A stretch of 64,000 nt of DNA. It comes from Actinomucor elegans. Lineage: Eukaryota > Mucoromycota > Mucoromycetes > Mucorales > Mucoraceae. The translations under genes and the position numbers were made by a program. Positions 48,505 through 61,858 of the stretch are shown here, piece by piece (the stretch's first letter is position 1; the number at the start of each line of letters is the position of its first letter). The stretch lies in assembly GCA_026027325.1 (NCBI GenBank), contig JAMSLZ010000006.1, forward strand, positions 2,533,505 through 2,597,504. The letters run 5' to 3'. The notes under the pieces were generated by a model. That model was not told the DNA's origin. It saw only the letters and a program-made list of their open reading frames with translations, and did not search any database.

Positions 48505-48745
48505 GCAATAGATGCAGCAGTTCATTCTGTACATGAACTAATTATATGCGACATTTGACTGGGATCACTTAAGAGATCTATTAGGTCTAGGTCATATATA
48601 TATTACTTGCACTCTAGAGTCGACCACTAAAATATAATATACTTGTCAGGTTTCAATCAATTAATAATTTTAGTTGAGGAAGTAGCTCATTTTGACTTAT
48701 GCTAGTCATCAAATGCGCCATTAAACTGAGGCTATTAGGCCTAAA
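48505..48745 (+). repeat. Dispersed repeat family, two units (left arm)
   Basis: The best-preserved example of the family: 'gcagcagttcattctgtac', 'atgcgacatttgactgggat', 'ttaagagatctattagg', then 'gaccactaaaatataatat', then a second head 'gaagtagctcattttgac' with 'gcgccattaaactg'. The mirrored copy is at about 62930-63165. Confidence 0.7.
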
Positions 48746-49014
48746 TTTCAGCACACGATTTTTTTCTGGAGCCAGAAGACAGCATTTTTGGAATATAGTT
48801 ATAATTATCTTGACATTGAATATCTAATATATTTTTACATAATTTTGTTGATAAAAACATAAAGTTACGATAGCATTTATAGAGAGAACTAACTCATTCA
48901 ATCGTTATCCACCAATAGAGATCCGCAGATAACTTCTCATTGTGATGGTGGCAACCTTTGAATCACTTTTTAACTGTATTAAATGCATGCTCCTTGGTGT
49001 AATTTTGTTTGATA

Positions 49015-49017
<3 letters not shown>

Positions 49018-49051
<34 letters not shown>
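49018..49051. repeat. Poly(A) homopolymer of 34 bases
   Basis: Uninterrupted A run in the left arm. Its mirror in the right arm (62620-62654) has 35 T, a one-base length difference expected from sequencing error or slippage. Confidence 0.9.
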
Positions 49052-49055
<4 letters not shown>

Positions 49056-49817
49056 CGTTATTGCTCGCATTTTGATTTGTAAATATGAAACGTTATTTGA
49101 TGAAACCCTCTCTCCACTTTGAAAGTGACAGTGAATATTTTGTTCTGGAAGCTTTAGCTAGTAACTTACAAGAAACGATCATTTTTTTCATAAACTCTCC
49201 AATCAACTTAATTCATATTATCAAATGGACACGTTCTGAAACAATAGACTATTGAAATTGAATGCTACCGATAGAGTTGGTTCATCAACAGAACCTAGAC
49301 GTACTTTTAATTTCATAACTGAACTTAATAAACTTTGTATCTAAGCGATAAAGTTCATCGCAGTTCTTGATATTAGTACTACAATACAATGCACTTTATC
49401 AAGGCAGGTTAACCTGAAATAGGTAAAAATCTTGTAGTAAAGCGATATATTCGTCTAGGGAGCTGAATGAAACATGCAAGCGTAAAGATATGTTTTATAC
49501 TTTGATAAGTATCACAATATCTCGTTATACTAATGTTAATCACTTTATTGGTTCTATCATTCTGTTTTTAGGACAATGGTCTAATCTCCTTTTCTTATAA
49601 CCCATCAACTTGATCAATATACATAAACCCAAGGAAGTAAATGGTTAAAGTGACCTAACTGTGCGTTTATACTAGCTCGCTTTAAAAAGAGAAAAATACA
49701 CCCTGTTCCATGAATCATCTGAATTTTTTTCGACCAATTAAAACTTTTGTCCCGAGTCATTAGTTTTAAAAGACTGACCTTTTGGCCGGTGCTCCCTTTC
49801 CCCTTTTCTTTGGAAAG

Positions 49818-50473
49818 ATGAAAACCTTGAACACTAACGAATGCGTCTCTAAAGCAGGTCGCCATAGACTTTATTCGAATGAACAGCGTAAAGATCGTAA
49901 CCGCCAAGCCCAAGCAGCCTTTCGAGACCGTCGTAGCAAATATACAAAGGATTTGGAAGCTGCTGTGTTAAAGTTCGAGGAGAAAATCAAGACCTTGGAA
50001 GAAACAAATTCTAGAACTACAGAGCGTGCTCAGCTAGCCGAGGATCGTTGTACACAGCTTAATTTAGAAGTAACGTCTTTACAAAAGCTACTCCAGATTA
50101 CGTTGCTGATAATCAGCGACTTCTTCAAGCACAAACTACCATGAATCGTAAGAAAAAAGTATCATATTATAACCTGATTTGTTGTTAATATTTTTATTAG
50201 GGGAAGCTTCACCATTATCTACAAATTATAGTAGCACTATCTGAAATCGTTTCATCATCCCCCGGCTTCAGACTTTTTGATTTCTTCTCTAAATGAAATG
50301 CGTGCACGCACGACATCTGCTGTTGATCAGCAACAAGACTTCCATCCTGTTCAACTTTCGACCATTCAAGAACAACATTTTGATAATGGGCTATTGATAC
50401 TAAGGATATTAATACGTGGCTTGAAATGAACCAATCCATTACAGGCGAGTCTACCAAAATCATAGTCTTATGA
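49818..50473 (+). CDS. bZIP transcription factor (left-arm copy, frameshifted)
   Basis: Exon 1 49818..50147 and exon 2 from 50201 to a stop at 50471-50473. The basic region is NRQAQAAFRDRRSKYTKDLE preceded by RKDR, the fungal bZIP type with Q-A-x-x-F-R contacts. A leucine-zipper-like coiled coil follows (LEETNSRTTERAQLAEDRC, LNLEVTSLQKLL), about residues 17-95. One base is missing at about 50105 relative to the right-arm copy (ACGTTGCTG versus ACGTTGGCTG), which truncates the left-arm frame. Exon 2 has further indels. About 200 residues are expected if intact; the C-terminal half has no recognised domain. Likely a nuclear DNA-binding regulator; target unknown. Confidence 0.82.
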
Positions 50474-52599
50474 CAAAAGATTACCGATCCTAGATGTATA
50501 TTCTTTATAGATTACCCTCTGCACATATTTATTCAAGGAATTCAATCTTGGCAAGTATTTTAAATTAACAACCGTTGTTTGCTATAAGAACTCTCTGATC
50601 CTAGTGGTTATCTTTTTTTTTGTAGATCTCCTGTAGAATGATCGAGGTGTTGTGGAATAAGTGATACTTTTCGCAAGTTAATGGAAACTTGACTATTTTA
50701 TCATGCATTCCCTCTTCTCTAAATCCATGTAACATATTTTGACTGAATAAAACAAATCATTCTTTTTAGCTCATAATTTTAATGGCTATATCCCCGACTA
50801 TTAGTATTACAATACAAGAGTGATTTAATATGGCTGAATTCATGTCGCGTAAAGAGACAATGAAACACTGCATCCTTTAACTACAATTGCTTCCCTGAAT
50901 TGATTATATTAACAGGTTTTCTAGAGTTGAGGGTCGCTAGCATTCCAGTCATAAGTGGTGTATATTCCAATTTCTTGATATGGTTAGCTCTATTCAGCTA
51001 TGCTTGTCTGTAGGCAAAATGGTGCCATTAAATCGTAAATACCACTTATGTGTTGATTCATTACTCTTAATACGCATGCATTCTATGTATATCTATAATA
51101 CCTTTACTGGTATCTTGCATTGGTTAAATCTATTGATAACGCAATATGAATACGTTAGTTTCCTCGATTGACAGGAGGCGCAAAAGCGAAAAGTCGACAA
51201 ACTTTACATCAACAGAAAACAGATACATTGTTTTAATTTTGGCAACTTATACTATAAGCGAGCTTCTTTTGATAAACTACTTCGTATAAAAGTGCATTTA
51301 ATGTGTAATTGCTAGAATTCCGTTATCACTTTTTATAACAATTGCTTTTTCAAAAAAGGAGCTTAATTCACTACGACTTGCATTATAATATAAAGTATAT
51401 GCATACTTGTTTGCTTGCTATAGTGACGATTGAAATTCTGGATATGATTTCAGCTTTGAGGCACCCAAGAGTTCGATTGGAATATGCTAAGCTTTGGCAA
51501 GTGGGATCTGTAGATCCTCTTAACGAAAATCATAAAACTATAAAATCGTACATATACATAGCATACATCTCATGATATGGCTAAATAAACTAGATAGTTG
51601 AAGTATAATCATATTTTAAATACAGCTATGAAGGCATTGTTTGGTAGGTAGAAGAAGGGTCACATCATGAAATAGGGCTTTTTTCTTAAGTGGCGTATTA
51701 ACCAGCTATGCTAATGTTTTATAAAGACTTGAGCATTAATGCTATGTAGCACTATCTACTGGAAAATAATAGAAGCTTCGATTAGTATGCAAGATTGATG
51801 CATTTGAACTTCTAACAGAGTAATGGGTTATCTTACCGATCCATAATATGCTTTTTTTCCTGTTCTATAAGTATAGCCTCTCATATTCAACTGTATGTCA
51901 TTATTTTTCTGTCTTTAATTTTTTTAATGACTTTAATAGAAAGCATATAGTATCCTGCTATGCTTTTGCATCTTCTGAATGTAGTAGAGCTTTGTTAGAA
52001 CTGATGAGGTCATCTAAAAGAACATCATACCTACAATCCTCTATGTATAACGTTAAACACAGGCCATGCTCAGAATTGGCATGACTGATGGCATATAAAA
52101 AACATATACAGTATTGGGAAAAAATGTTGAGTTTGGTGTAATTTTCGCGTGAGTTTTGACCAATATCGAACATTATTAAATTATACTGAGCTATATGGTT
52201 CAACGAAAACAACTTAATTTAGCTACTACGATATTTATACGCGATTGTTTTCCCAACAATGATCCTATGAAGAATGTGGTACAGCACCTAAATGCTCAGA
52301 TTGTTATTTTTCATACCTGTATATTCAACCTCATTATCCACGAGCAAGTCATATGAGGATCAAAGGGCGGCAACAACAGAGGAAGAATCCTGAGACTAAT
52401 ACGCTGTTGGTTTGACAAATTAGCTAAAAAAAAAGTTTATGATATGCGGACAAAACTTCAAGTGACCTTTTGGACGTCACTTTTAAAACATCTTTACTTT
52501 GAAATGACTGTAATTGGTAGATATATGTATAATGTAATAATAGTGATATATGCTACTATGTACAAGACATGCGAGAAGTAACTAGGCTAGGATACAATC

Positions 52600-53290
52600 T
52601 TATCGTCGTTTCCTTATAGATGAAAGCACTGAACACTCGCTACGATCATACTTTACTTTGGGTTGTTTTCTAAGACTTTGTCTGGCTTGAAGTTCAGAAA
52701 GTTTGAAGACCATCTTTTCGCTTGAGATTCAGTTTGGATACCATGATATCTAATCATGAAGGGTAGTGTAAAGGCGCTACAATATCTTCAGCTAAATTAG
52801 GAAGCATCCAGCCTTTCGTTGTAGTTGCAAGCCGCAGATACCAGGCATATAATAATCAGTTATCATCCACTTGTGAATGTTTGTCTTCTCAAAAGTCGAT
52901 GAGCTGCTCTGCTTTGGGATTTGTAGTCGACCAGCAGCTTAGTACCAAGATCTCCTTCATCATTACCATCCTTTTCAGTAATATCCTCTTTAGGTTTCTT
53001 TTGGCGTTGAACATTAGGCCAAAATAGCTCCAAAGCACGTTTCGTAGACTGCAACTTTGCTGCGTCCTTTTGTACAATGTCTGCATATGAAGGGCGGTCT
53101 TTAATGTTAATAATGTTAGACCAAGCATCTTCAGTGAACACGATTGCATAATCTTCTTCCCTATCTTCGGTTATTTCTCTGCGTTCAAGAAGCTCCCAAT
53201 TTCCACCGTCTAAATCAGTGTCTGTAGATGAAGCCAAGCCAGGGAATTGTAAATTATCGTCTAACCATTTGACATGGAAAACTATATTAT
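52600..53290 (-). CDS. Hypothetical protein fragment (left-arm copy)
   Basis: Open reading in the minus strand from about 53290 (FHVKWLDDNLQFPG) through ASSTDTDLDGGNWELLERRE, FTEDAWSNIINIKDRPSYAD and ALELFWPNVQRQKKPKED. It continues, with frame changes, to MITDYYMPGI and LNFKPDK near 52650. It is acidic/charged, with no recognised family. The matching right-arm copy (58420-59090) has different frame breaks, so a composite intact frame of at least 200 residues probably exists in the organism. Boundaries and any introns are uncertain. Confidence 0.4.
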
Positions 53291-54569
53291 CATTGATTGC
53301 TGAGTATAGTATTTAGTTTCTGAAAAAGCAACAGGGAAATCCACTTTCTGAAGAAGAACATATGCTTTACACAACAATAGTTAAATAGAAGGATGGTTTC
53401 CTTGTCTCTATCATCAAGTTTGTTATTTATATTCAACCGTTTGCTGCGGTTTACTATCTTACCGCAGTGAAAGTATAACTGAGCCGCCTGTAAGCGAACT
53501 CGATCCTATATACCGGTCTATAATTTCACCTAAATAATCAACTAGAATAGGATGCAGTATTTGCATCATAGGGCCTACTAATGGACCTGGCTTGTGTATA
53601 ATATACAGAATATGAACCATAATAAAATTCTTAATATGATTACAAGTGTAGTTTATTCTAATTTTAGTTGGGTATAGAAGTTTGTGCACTATATTGAAGG
53701 GCGCGCTTATCCTTCAAATAATAATAATAAGCAAGAATGGTACAATAAAACTATATGTGACAAAGATGTCGCTTGTTATTATAAAGATTTGAAGGGTAAT
53801 GAGTCTTACCGTTATTTCACGGAGTATAATGTGGCGCATTCAATAGTGAAAGGCCGTATAGTTTTGACATATTAAATGATTCATTACTTATCATAACGTT
53901 TGATCTTTGCTCTTTTTGATTTTCTATCATTATTGATCAAATTGGATCATTACACGTAACTATTACATGCGCTTTTACATACTGATATACATAATTCTGC
54001 GCTATATTTAGTCTATTAAGTGTTGATATACGTTTTTAAGACCGTAATGCTGCAAAAAAAGGTATACAGTCATGGTTTTATTGAGATAAAATATGCAGTT
54101 TGTGATTATATTAGAGAAAAAGTCCAAAGACTAACTTTATTGCAGAAAGTTCCTCAAATTAACAGAGAAATCAAGTAAACTTGCACCATCTGATGTGCAT
54201 TAAATTTTGCAAGATTTTGTACACAACTCTGTTAAAATAGTAATCAGAATTTTTCCTCTGAACTTTAGCCTTGCATAACTACGTGTAGAATGCTTTGGAC
54301 ATCAAACCTTCATAGTTAAATCTTCTAGAAACTGCACAAAATCTTATATATACAATGATAAACATTTCAAGTTTACTATAGTGATTTTTTAAAAGACAGT
54401 TAGTATTTAGTGTGCGCTATTAAGGGATTTTTTGATCACTTGGTTTTCTGGCAAGTTTATGACAAACGTCGATGCCCAATTCCCCCCCCCCATTCTTTGT
54501 GATAATTGCGTCCAGCTCTTTGGGAAGGCCAATCTAGTGCCTGAACTTTGCGGAAACCAGAAGTTAAAA

Positions 54570-55130
54570 CCCTTAATCCATGCCTTGCTCTTCTATTAGC
54601 AAATATGAGCCTGTGTAATAGGAAACTTCATCTTCTTGGAATATGAAGTCTTGACCATATTCTCGAATGAGTTTATGGGGTCCAGAAAGAAAGTGATTAT
54701 CGCTCAAACATTGGATATACTTGTCTTGGTCAACTTCTCGTAAAGAGAAATGCTCTTTAAAAAAAGTTAAAAAATTATGCAAAAGTGAAAAATGATTTAT
54801 TTAAACTTTTGAGTATATTTCAACAATTCAGGTTATGAATTTGATAAAATTGTATATATTCGCTTTAGCTATTACATGTAGCTTCACTAGCCGACAACCA
54901 TTTTTCACATGATTGTCTATTATATACTGTATCATCCATGCGTTTTGCTTCTCCACAATGAGCCCGACACCAATCGGTTGATTCTTGCGACCAACCTTGT
55001 AAATCCACAATTACCACCAAATAAGTTGCATTCTCGCCCACTACTGGCTCCTGGAATAGAATAGTACAAGTGTTGCCACTGTCTTTAATTCCGCAATACA
55101 TTACATAATCTTGCCCAAAGACACCAGACT
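54570..55130 (-). CDS. Two hypothetical ORFs, left-arm copy
   Basis: Minus-strand frames at 54865-55130 (Cys-containing: MYCGIKDSGNTC, DWCRAHCGEAKR, SCEKWLSASEATC) and at 54573-54782 (QCLSDNHFLSGPHKLIREYG, then FQEDEVSYYTGSY). The first has paired Cys residues suggestive of a small secreted or extracellular domain, but no signal peptide is seen in the available frame. Neither is recognised. Both recur in the right arm at 56580-57300. Confidence 0.35.
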
Positions 55131-55730
55131 TAATAAAGAGCCTCTAGTATATGTGTGAGCTTCATTGAATATAATCAAGTGAGGATATAAGGATAAAAAT
55201 CCAAGAAAAAGCTTAACATTTATACGGTTGATAAAAGTGACTTGTTACCCCACTCGTTTTTGAATATCTAAAATCATATAAAAATAGAAATGATAAAAGT
55301 TACTCACAGCCCCCTACAATACGACGAAAAAATAGAATACCTCTGCAGATCTCTGCTGATCCCGACTAAAGCCATATTCAGTTATCAGACCAACTACTGG
55401 GATCCTGCATTTTTTAACTTGCTGCTGCATTAGCTTAGGTCTTTCGATGTTAATACTATCCAATCACGTTTCTTGTTCGTTTTGTGTTTTTGTTTGTTTG
55501 CGTTCTGTGTTTATTATCTGTAATAAATCCTTAACTTAAATACTGGAACTTGGATTGATTCGAGTTCGATAAGACTGATAGAAATCGAATGACTGCAGTT
55601 TCTACTACCATTACCATTAACAGAATTAAATGCACCGCATAGTATAGGCATTTACATTGATGCATAATAAACCTATATAACATGCTTCATAGTAAAATGA
55701 TGAGACTTTGGTCTTAAGAGAAGCATATAG

Positions 55731-55980
55731 CATATCTCGTAGGATAATATATACTTGATCTATAATATAACATGCACTGATACATAGTATAATGTTATAA
55801 CTCTCTTTGGATAAGTATGTAATTTATTTCATAACAAAAGCATATAACATGCCAATAAAAATACTAAACATGTATCCCGGTCTATAGTATAGCCCTAAAA
55901 TATGTCACAGGTATTGGGTTACAATGAGTTACCACTGATCTGAACAGTTAATACATGATGCCGCATTCCCTTGGCATTTA
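55731..55980. other. Unpaired 250-bp loop of the inverted repeat
   Basis: The only sequence between the two arms with no counterpart. A/T-rich, containing two imperfect copies of 'catataacatg' and 'acatagtataatgtt', no ORF of note and no recognised motif. Its right edge reads 'ttggcattta' before the arm starts at 55981. Confidence 0.75.
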
Positions 55981-56579
55981 CTATATGCTTCTCTTAAGAC
56001 CAAAGTCTCATCATTTTACTATGAAGCATGTTATATAGGTTTATTATCAATGTAATGCCTATACTATGCGGTGCATTTAATTCTGTTAATGGTAATGGTA
56101 GTAGAAACTGCAGTCACATTCGATTTCTATCAGTCTTATCGAACTCGAATCAATCCCAAGTTTCCAGTATTTAAGTTATTATTACAGATAATAAACACAG
56201 AACGCAAAACAAACAAAAACACAAAACGAACAAGAAACGTGATTGGATAGTATTAACATCGAAAGACCTAAGCTAATGCAGCAAGTTAAAAAATGCAGGA
56301 TCCCAGTAGTTGGTCTGATAACTGAATATGGCTTTTAGTCGGGATCAGCAGAGATCTGCAGAGGTATTCTATTTTCTTTCGTCGTATTGTAGGGGGCTGT
56401 GAGTAACTTTTTATCATTTCTATTTTTATATGATTTTAGATATTCAAAAACGAGTGGTGGGTAACAAGTCACTTTTTATCAACCGTATAAATGTTAAGCT
56501 TTTTTCTTGGATTTTTATCCTTATATCCTCACTGATTATATTCAATGAAGCTCACACATACTAGCAGGCTCTTTATTAA

Positions 56580-57300
56580 TGTCTGGTGTCTTTGGGCAAG
56601 ATTATGTAATGTATTGCGGAATTAAAGACAGTGGCAACACTTGTTACTTCTATTCCAGGAGCCAGTAGTGGGCGAGAATGCAACTTATTTGGGTAATTGT
56701 GGATTTTACAAAGGTTGGTCGCAAGAATCAACCGATTGGTGTCGGGCTCATTGTGGAGAAGCAAAACGCATGGATGATACAGTATAATAGACAATCATGT
56801 GAAAAATGGTTGTCGGCTAGTGAAGCTACATGTAATAGCTAAAGCGAATATATACAATTTTATCAAATTCATAACCTGAATTGTTGAAATATACTCAAAA
56901 AGTTTTAAATAATCATTTTTCACTTTTGCATAATTTTTTAACTTTTTTAAAGAGCATTTCTCTTTACGAGAATGTTGACCAAGACAAGTATATCCAATGT
57001 TTGAGCGATAATCACTTTCTTTCTGGACCCCATAAACTCATTCGAGAATATGGTCAAGACTTCATATTCCAAGAAGATGAAGTTTCCTATTACACAGGCT
57101 CATATATTTGCTAATAGAAGAGCAAGGCATGGATTAAGGGTTTTAACTTCTGGTTTCCGCAAAGTTCAGGCACTAGATTGGCCTTCCCAAAGAGCTGGAC
57201 GCAATTATCCACAAAGAATGGGGGGGGGGAATTGGGCATCGACGTTTGTCATAAACTTGCCAGAAAACTACCAAGTGATCAAAAAATCCCTTAATAGCGC
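56580..57300 (+). CDS. Two hypothetical ORFs, right-arm copy
   Basis: Counterpart of 54570-55130. It encodes the same Cys-containing segment, here broken earlier by indels, and the GPHKLIREYGQDFIFQEDE segment at 56881-57114. A run of G at 57220-57228 mirrors a C run in the left arm and is a length-variable site. No family recognised. Confidence 0.35.
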
Positions 57301-58419
57301 ACACTAATACTCTTTAAAAAATCACTATAGTAAACTTGAAATGTTTATCATTGTATATATAGATTTTGTGCAGTTTCTAGAAGATTTAACTATGAAGGTT
57401 TGATGTCCAAAGCATTCTACACGTAGTTATGCAAGGCTAAAGTTCAGAGGAAAAATTCTGATTACTATTTTAACAGAGTTGTGTACAAAATCTTGCAAAT
57501 TTAATGCACATCAGATGGTGCAAGTTTACTTGATTTCTCTGTTAATTTGAGGAACTTTCTGCAATAAAGTTAGTCTTTGGACTTTTTCTCTAAATATAAT
57601 CACAAACTGCATTTTTATCTCAATAAACCATGACTGTATACCTTTTTTTTTGCAGCATTACGGTCTTAAAAACGTATATCAACACTTAATAGACTAAATA
57701 TAGCGCAGAATTATTATCAGTATGTAAAAGCGCATGTAATAGTTACGTGTAATGATCCAATTGATCAATAATGATAGAAATCAAAAGAGCAAAGATCAAA
57801 CGTTATGATAAGTAATGAATCATTTAATATGTCAAACTATACGGCCTTTCACTATTGAATGCGCCACATTATACTCCGTGAAATACGGTAAGACTCATTA
57901 CCCTTCAATCTTTATAATAACAAGCGACATCTATTTTGTCACATATAGTTTTATTGTACCACTTCTTGCTTATTATTATTATTGAAGGATAAGCGCGCCC
58001 TTCAATATAGTGCACAAACTTCTATACCCAACTAAATTAGAATAAACTACACTTGTAATCATATTAGAATTTTATTATGGTTCATATTCTGTATTATACA
58101 CAAGCCAGGTCCATTAGTAGGCCCTATGCAATACTGCATCCTATTCTAGTTGATTATTTAGGTGAAATTATAGACCGGTTATAGGATCGAGTTCGCTTAC
58201 AGGCGGCTCAGTTATACTTTCACTGCGGTAAGATAGTAAACCGCAGCAACGGTTGAATATAAATAACAAACTTGATCATGATAGACAAGGAAACATCCTT
58301 CTATTTAACTATTGTTGTGTAAAGCATATGTTCTCTCTTCAGAAAGTGGATTTCCCTGTTGCTTTTTCAGAAACTAAATACTATACTCAGCAAATCAATG
58401 ATAATATAGTTTCCATGTC

Positions 58420-59090
58420 AAATGGTTAGACGATAATTTACAATTCCCTGCTTGGCTTCATCTACAGACACTGATTTAGACGGTGGAAATTGGGAGCTTC
58501 TTGAACGCAGAGAATAACCGAAGATAGGGAAGAAGATTATGCAATCGTGTTCACTGAAGATGCTTGGTCTAACATTATTAACATTAAAGACCGCCCTTCA
58601 TATGCAGACATTGTACAAAGGACGCAGCAAAGTTGCAGTCTACGAAACGTGCTTTGGAGCTATTTTGGCCTAATGTTCAACGCCAAAAGAAACCTAAAGA
58701 GGATATTACTGAAAAGGATGGTAATGATGAAGGAGATCTTGGTACTAAGCTGCTGGTCGACTACAATCCCAAAGCAGAGCAGCTCATCGACTTTGAGAAG
58801 ACAAAACATTCACAATGGATGATAACTGATTATTATATGCCTGGTATCCTGCGGCTTGCAACTACAACGAAGGCTGGATGCTTCCTAATTTAGCTGAAGA
58901 TATTGTAGCGCCTTTACACTACCCCTTCATGATTAGATATCATGGTATCCAAACTGAATCTCAAGCGAAAAGATGGTCTTCAAACTTTCTGAACTTCAAG
59001 CCAGACAAAAGTCTTAGAAAACAACCCAAAGTAAAGTATGATCGTAGCGAGTGTTCAGCTTTCATCTATAAGGAACGACGATAAGATTGT
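58420..59090 (+). CDS. Hypothetical protein fragment (right-arm copy)
   Basis: Counterpart of 52600-53290. It reads FTEDAWSNIINIKDRPSYAD, changes frame near 58618, then ALELFWPNVQRQKKPKED to VDYNPKAEQLIDFEKTKHSQ and MITDYYMPG, and on to LNFKPDKSLRK. Comparison with the left copy shows which breaks are arm-specific: the left arm reads through where the right arm breaks at 58618. Confidence 0.4.
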
Positions 59091-61205
59091 ATCCTAGCCT
59101 AGTTACTTCTCGCATGTCTTGTACATAGTAGCATATATCACTATTTTTTACATTATACTACATATATCTACCAATTACAGTCATTTCAAGTAAAGATGTT
59201 TTAAAAGTGACGTCCAAAAGGTCACTTGAAGTTTTGTCCGCATATCATAAACTTTTTTTTTTAGCTAATTTGTCAACCAACAGCGTATTAGTCCAGTTCT
59301 TCCTCTGTTGTTGCCGCCCTTGATCCTCACTCAATATTATGACTGCTCGTGGATAATGAGGTTGAATACAGGTATGAAAAATAACAATCTGAGCATTTAG
59401 GTGCTGTACCACATTCTTCATAGGATCATTGTTGGGAAAACAATCGCGTATAAATATCGTAGTAGCTAAATTAAGTTGTTTTCGTTGAACCATAGCTCAG
59501 TATAATTTTAATAATGTTCGATATTGGTCAAACTCACGCGAAAATTACACCAAACTCAACATTTTTTCCCAATACTGTATATTTTTTTTTATATGCCATC
59601 AGTCATGCCAATTTCTGAGCATGGCCTGTGTTTTAACGTTATACATAGAGGATTGTAGGTATGATGTTCTTTTAGATGACCTCATCAGTTCTAACAAGCT
59701 CTACTACATTCAGAAGCAAGCATAGCAGGATACTATATGCTTTCTATTAAAGTCATTAAAAATTAAAGACAGAAAAATAACTGACATACAGTTGAATATG
59801 AGAGGCTACTACTTATAGACAGGAAAAAGCATATTATGGATCGGTAAGATAACCCATTACTCTGTTAGAAGTTCAAATGCATCAATCTTGCATACTAATC
59901 GAAGCTTCTATTATTTCCAGTAGATAGTGCTACATGCATTAATGCTCAAGTCTTTATAAAACATTAGCATAGCTGGTTATACGCCACTTAAGAAAAAAGC
60001 CCTATTTCATGATGTGACCCTTCTTCTACCCTACCAAACAATGCCTTCATAGCTGTATATTTAAAATATGATTTATACTTCAACTATCTAGTTTATTTAG
60101 CCATATCATGATAGTATGCTATGTATATGTACGATTTTATAGTTTTATGATTTTCGTAAGAGGATCTACAGATCCCACTTGCCAATTAAGCTTAGCATAT
60201 TCCAATCGAACTCTTGGGTGCCTCAAAGCTGAAATCATATCCAGAATTTCAATCGTCACTATAGCAAGCAACAAGTATGCATATATACTTTATATTATAA
60301 TGCAAGTCGTAGTGAATTAAGCTCCTTTTTTGAAAAAGCAATTGTTATAAAAAAGTGATAACGGAATTCTCTAGCAATTACACATTTAAATGCACTTTTA
60401 TACGAAGTAGTTTATCAAAAGAAGCTCGCTTTATAGTATAAGTTGCCAAAATTAAAACAATGTATCTGTTTTCTGTTGATGTAAAGTTTGTCGACTTTCG
60501 CTTTTGCGCCTCCTGTCAATCGAGGAAACTAACGTATTCATATTTTGCGTTATCAATAGATTTAACCAATGCAAGATACCAGTAAAGGTATTATAGATAT
60601 ACATAGAATGCATGCGTATTAAGAGTAATGAATCAACACATAAGTGGTATTTACGATTTAATGGCACCATTTTGCCTACAGACAAGCATAGCTGAATAGA
60701 GCTAACCATATCAAGAATTGGAATATCACCACTTATGACTGGAATGCTAGCGACCCTCAACTCTAGAAAACCTGTTAATATAATCAATTCAGGGAAGCAA
60801 TTGTAGTTAAAGGATGCAGTGTTTCATTGTCTCTTTACGCGACATGAATCAGCCATATTAAATCACTCTTGTATTGTAATACTAATAGTCGGGCATATAC
60901 CATTAAAATTAGATAAAAAGAATGATTTGTTTTATTCAGTCAAAATATGTTACATGGATTTAGAGAAGAGGGAATGCATGATAAAATAGTCAAGTGTTTC
61001 CATTAACTTGCGAAAAGTATCACTTATTCCACAACCTCGATCATTCTACAGGAGATCTACAAAAAAAAGATAACCACTAGGATCAGAGAGTTCTTATAGC
61101 AAAACGGTTGTTAATTTAAAATACTTGCCAATTGAATTCCTTGAATAAATATTGATGCAAGGGTAATCTATAAAAGAATATACATCTAGGATCGGTAATC
61201 TTTTG

Positions 61206-61858
61206 TCATAAGACTATGATTTTGGTAGACTCGCCTGTAATGGATTGGTTCATTTCAAGCCACGTATTAATATCCTTAGTATCAAATAGCCCTTATCAAA
61301 ATGTTGTTCTTGAATGGTCGAAAGTTGAACAGGATGGAAGTCTTGTTGCTGATCAACAGCAGATGTCGTGCGTGCACGCATTTCATTTAGAGAAGAAATC
61401 AAAAGTCTGAAGCTCCGGGATGAAACGATTTCAGATGTAGTGCTACTATAATTTGTAGATAATGGTGAAGCTTCCCCTAATAAAATATTAACAACAATCA
61501 GGTTATAATATGATACTTTTTTCTTACGATTCATGGTAGTTTGTGCTTGAAGAAGTCGCTGATTATCAGCCAACGTAATCTGGAGTAGCTTTTGTAAAGA
61601 CGTTACTTCTAAATTAAGCTGTGTACAACGATCCTCGGCTAGCTGAGCACGCTCTGTAGTTCTAGAATTTGTTTCTTCCAAGGTCTTGATTTTCTCCTCG
61701 AACTTTAACACAGCAGCTTCCAAATCCTTTGTATATTTGCTACGACGGTCTCGAAAGGCTGCTTGGGCTTGGCGGTTACGATCTTTACGCTGTTCATTCG
61801 AATAAAGTCTATGGCGACCTGCTTTAGAGACGCATTCGTTAGTGTTCAAGGTTTTCAT
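61206..61858 (-). CDS. bZIP transcription factor (right-arm copy)
   Basis: Exon 1 complement(61528..61858), 331 nt, intact through the basic region and zipper and continuing past the left-arm break (ITLADNQRLLQAQTTMN). Exon 2 complement(61206..61476). The intron is 51 bp with GT-AG ends. Exon 2 starts in phase (EASPLSTNYSSTTSEIVSS) but summed lengths leave a two-base remainder, so at least one indel remains in exon 2. The remaining C-terminal sequence is Ser/Gln/Asp-rich (TTSAVDQQQDFHPVQLS). This is the better copy for predicting the protein. Confidence 0.82.

Larger units (their letters stand above)
47426..49817. other. Spacer between the ABC transporter and bZIP gene, mostly inside the left arm
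   Basis: About 2.4 kb, A/T-rich. The inverted-repeat arm begins to be traceable at 47648. It contains two dispersed repeat units (48505-48745) and a 34-base A tract (49018-49051), mirrored in the right arm. No gene recognised. Confidence 0.5.
47648..55730 (+). repeat. Left arm of a giant inverted repeat (about 8.1 kb)
   Basis: Base-for-base reverse complement of 55981-64000 apart from scattered small indels. Anchors: 'tgttttacattattcttcat' at 47648 versus its complement at the window end; bZIP start at 49818 versus 61858; poly(A) 49018-49051 versus poly(T) 62620-62654; 'tcttaagagaagcatatag' ending at 55730 versus its complement starting at 55981. In the outermost 165 bp I count five indels and no substitution. 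Confidence 0.95.

Noticed and set aside
49614..49913. 99-codon minus-strand ORF over the bZIP start
   Set aside because: Antisense shadow of the bZIP first exon and its leader.
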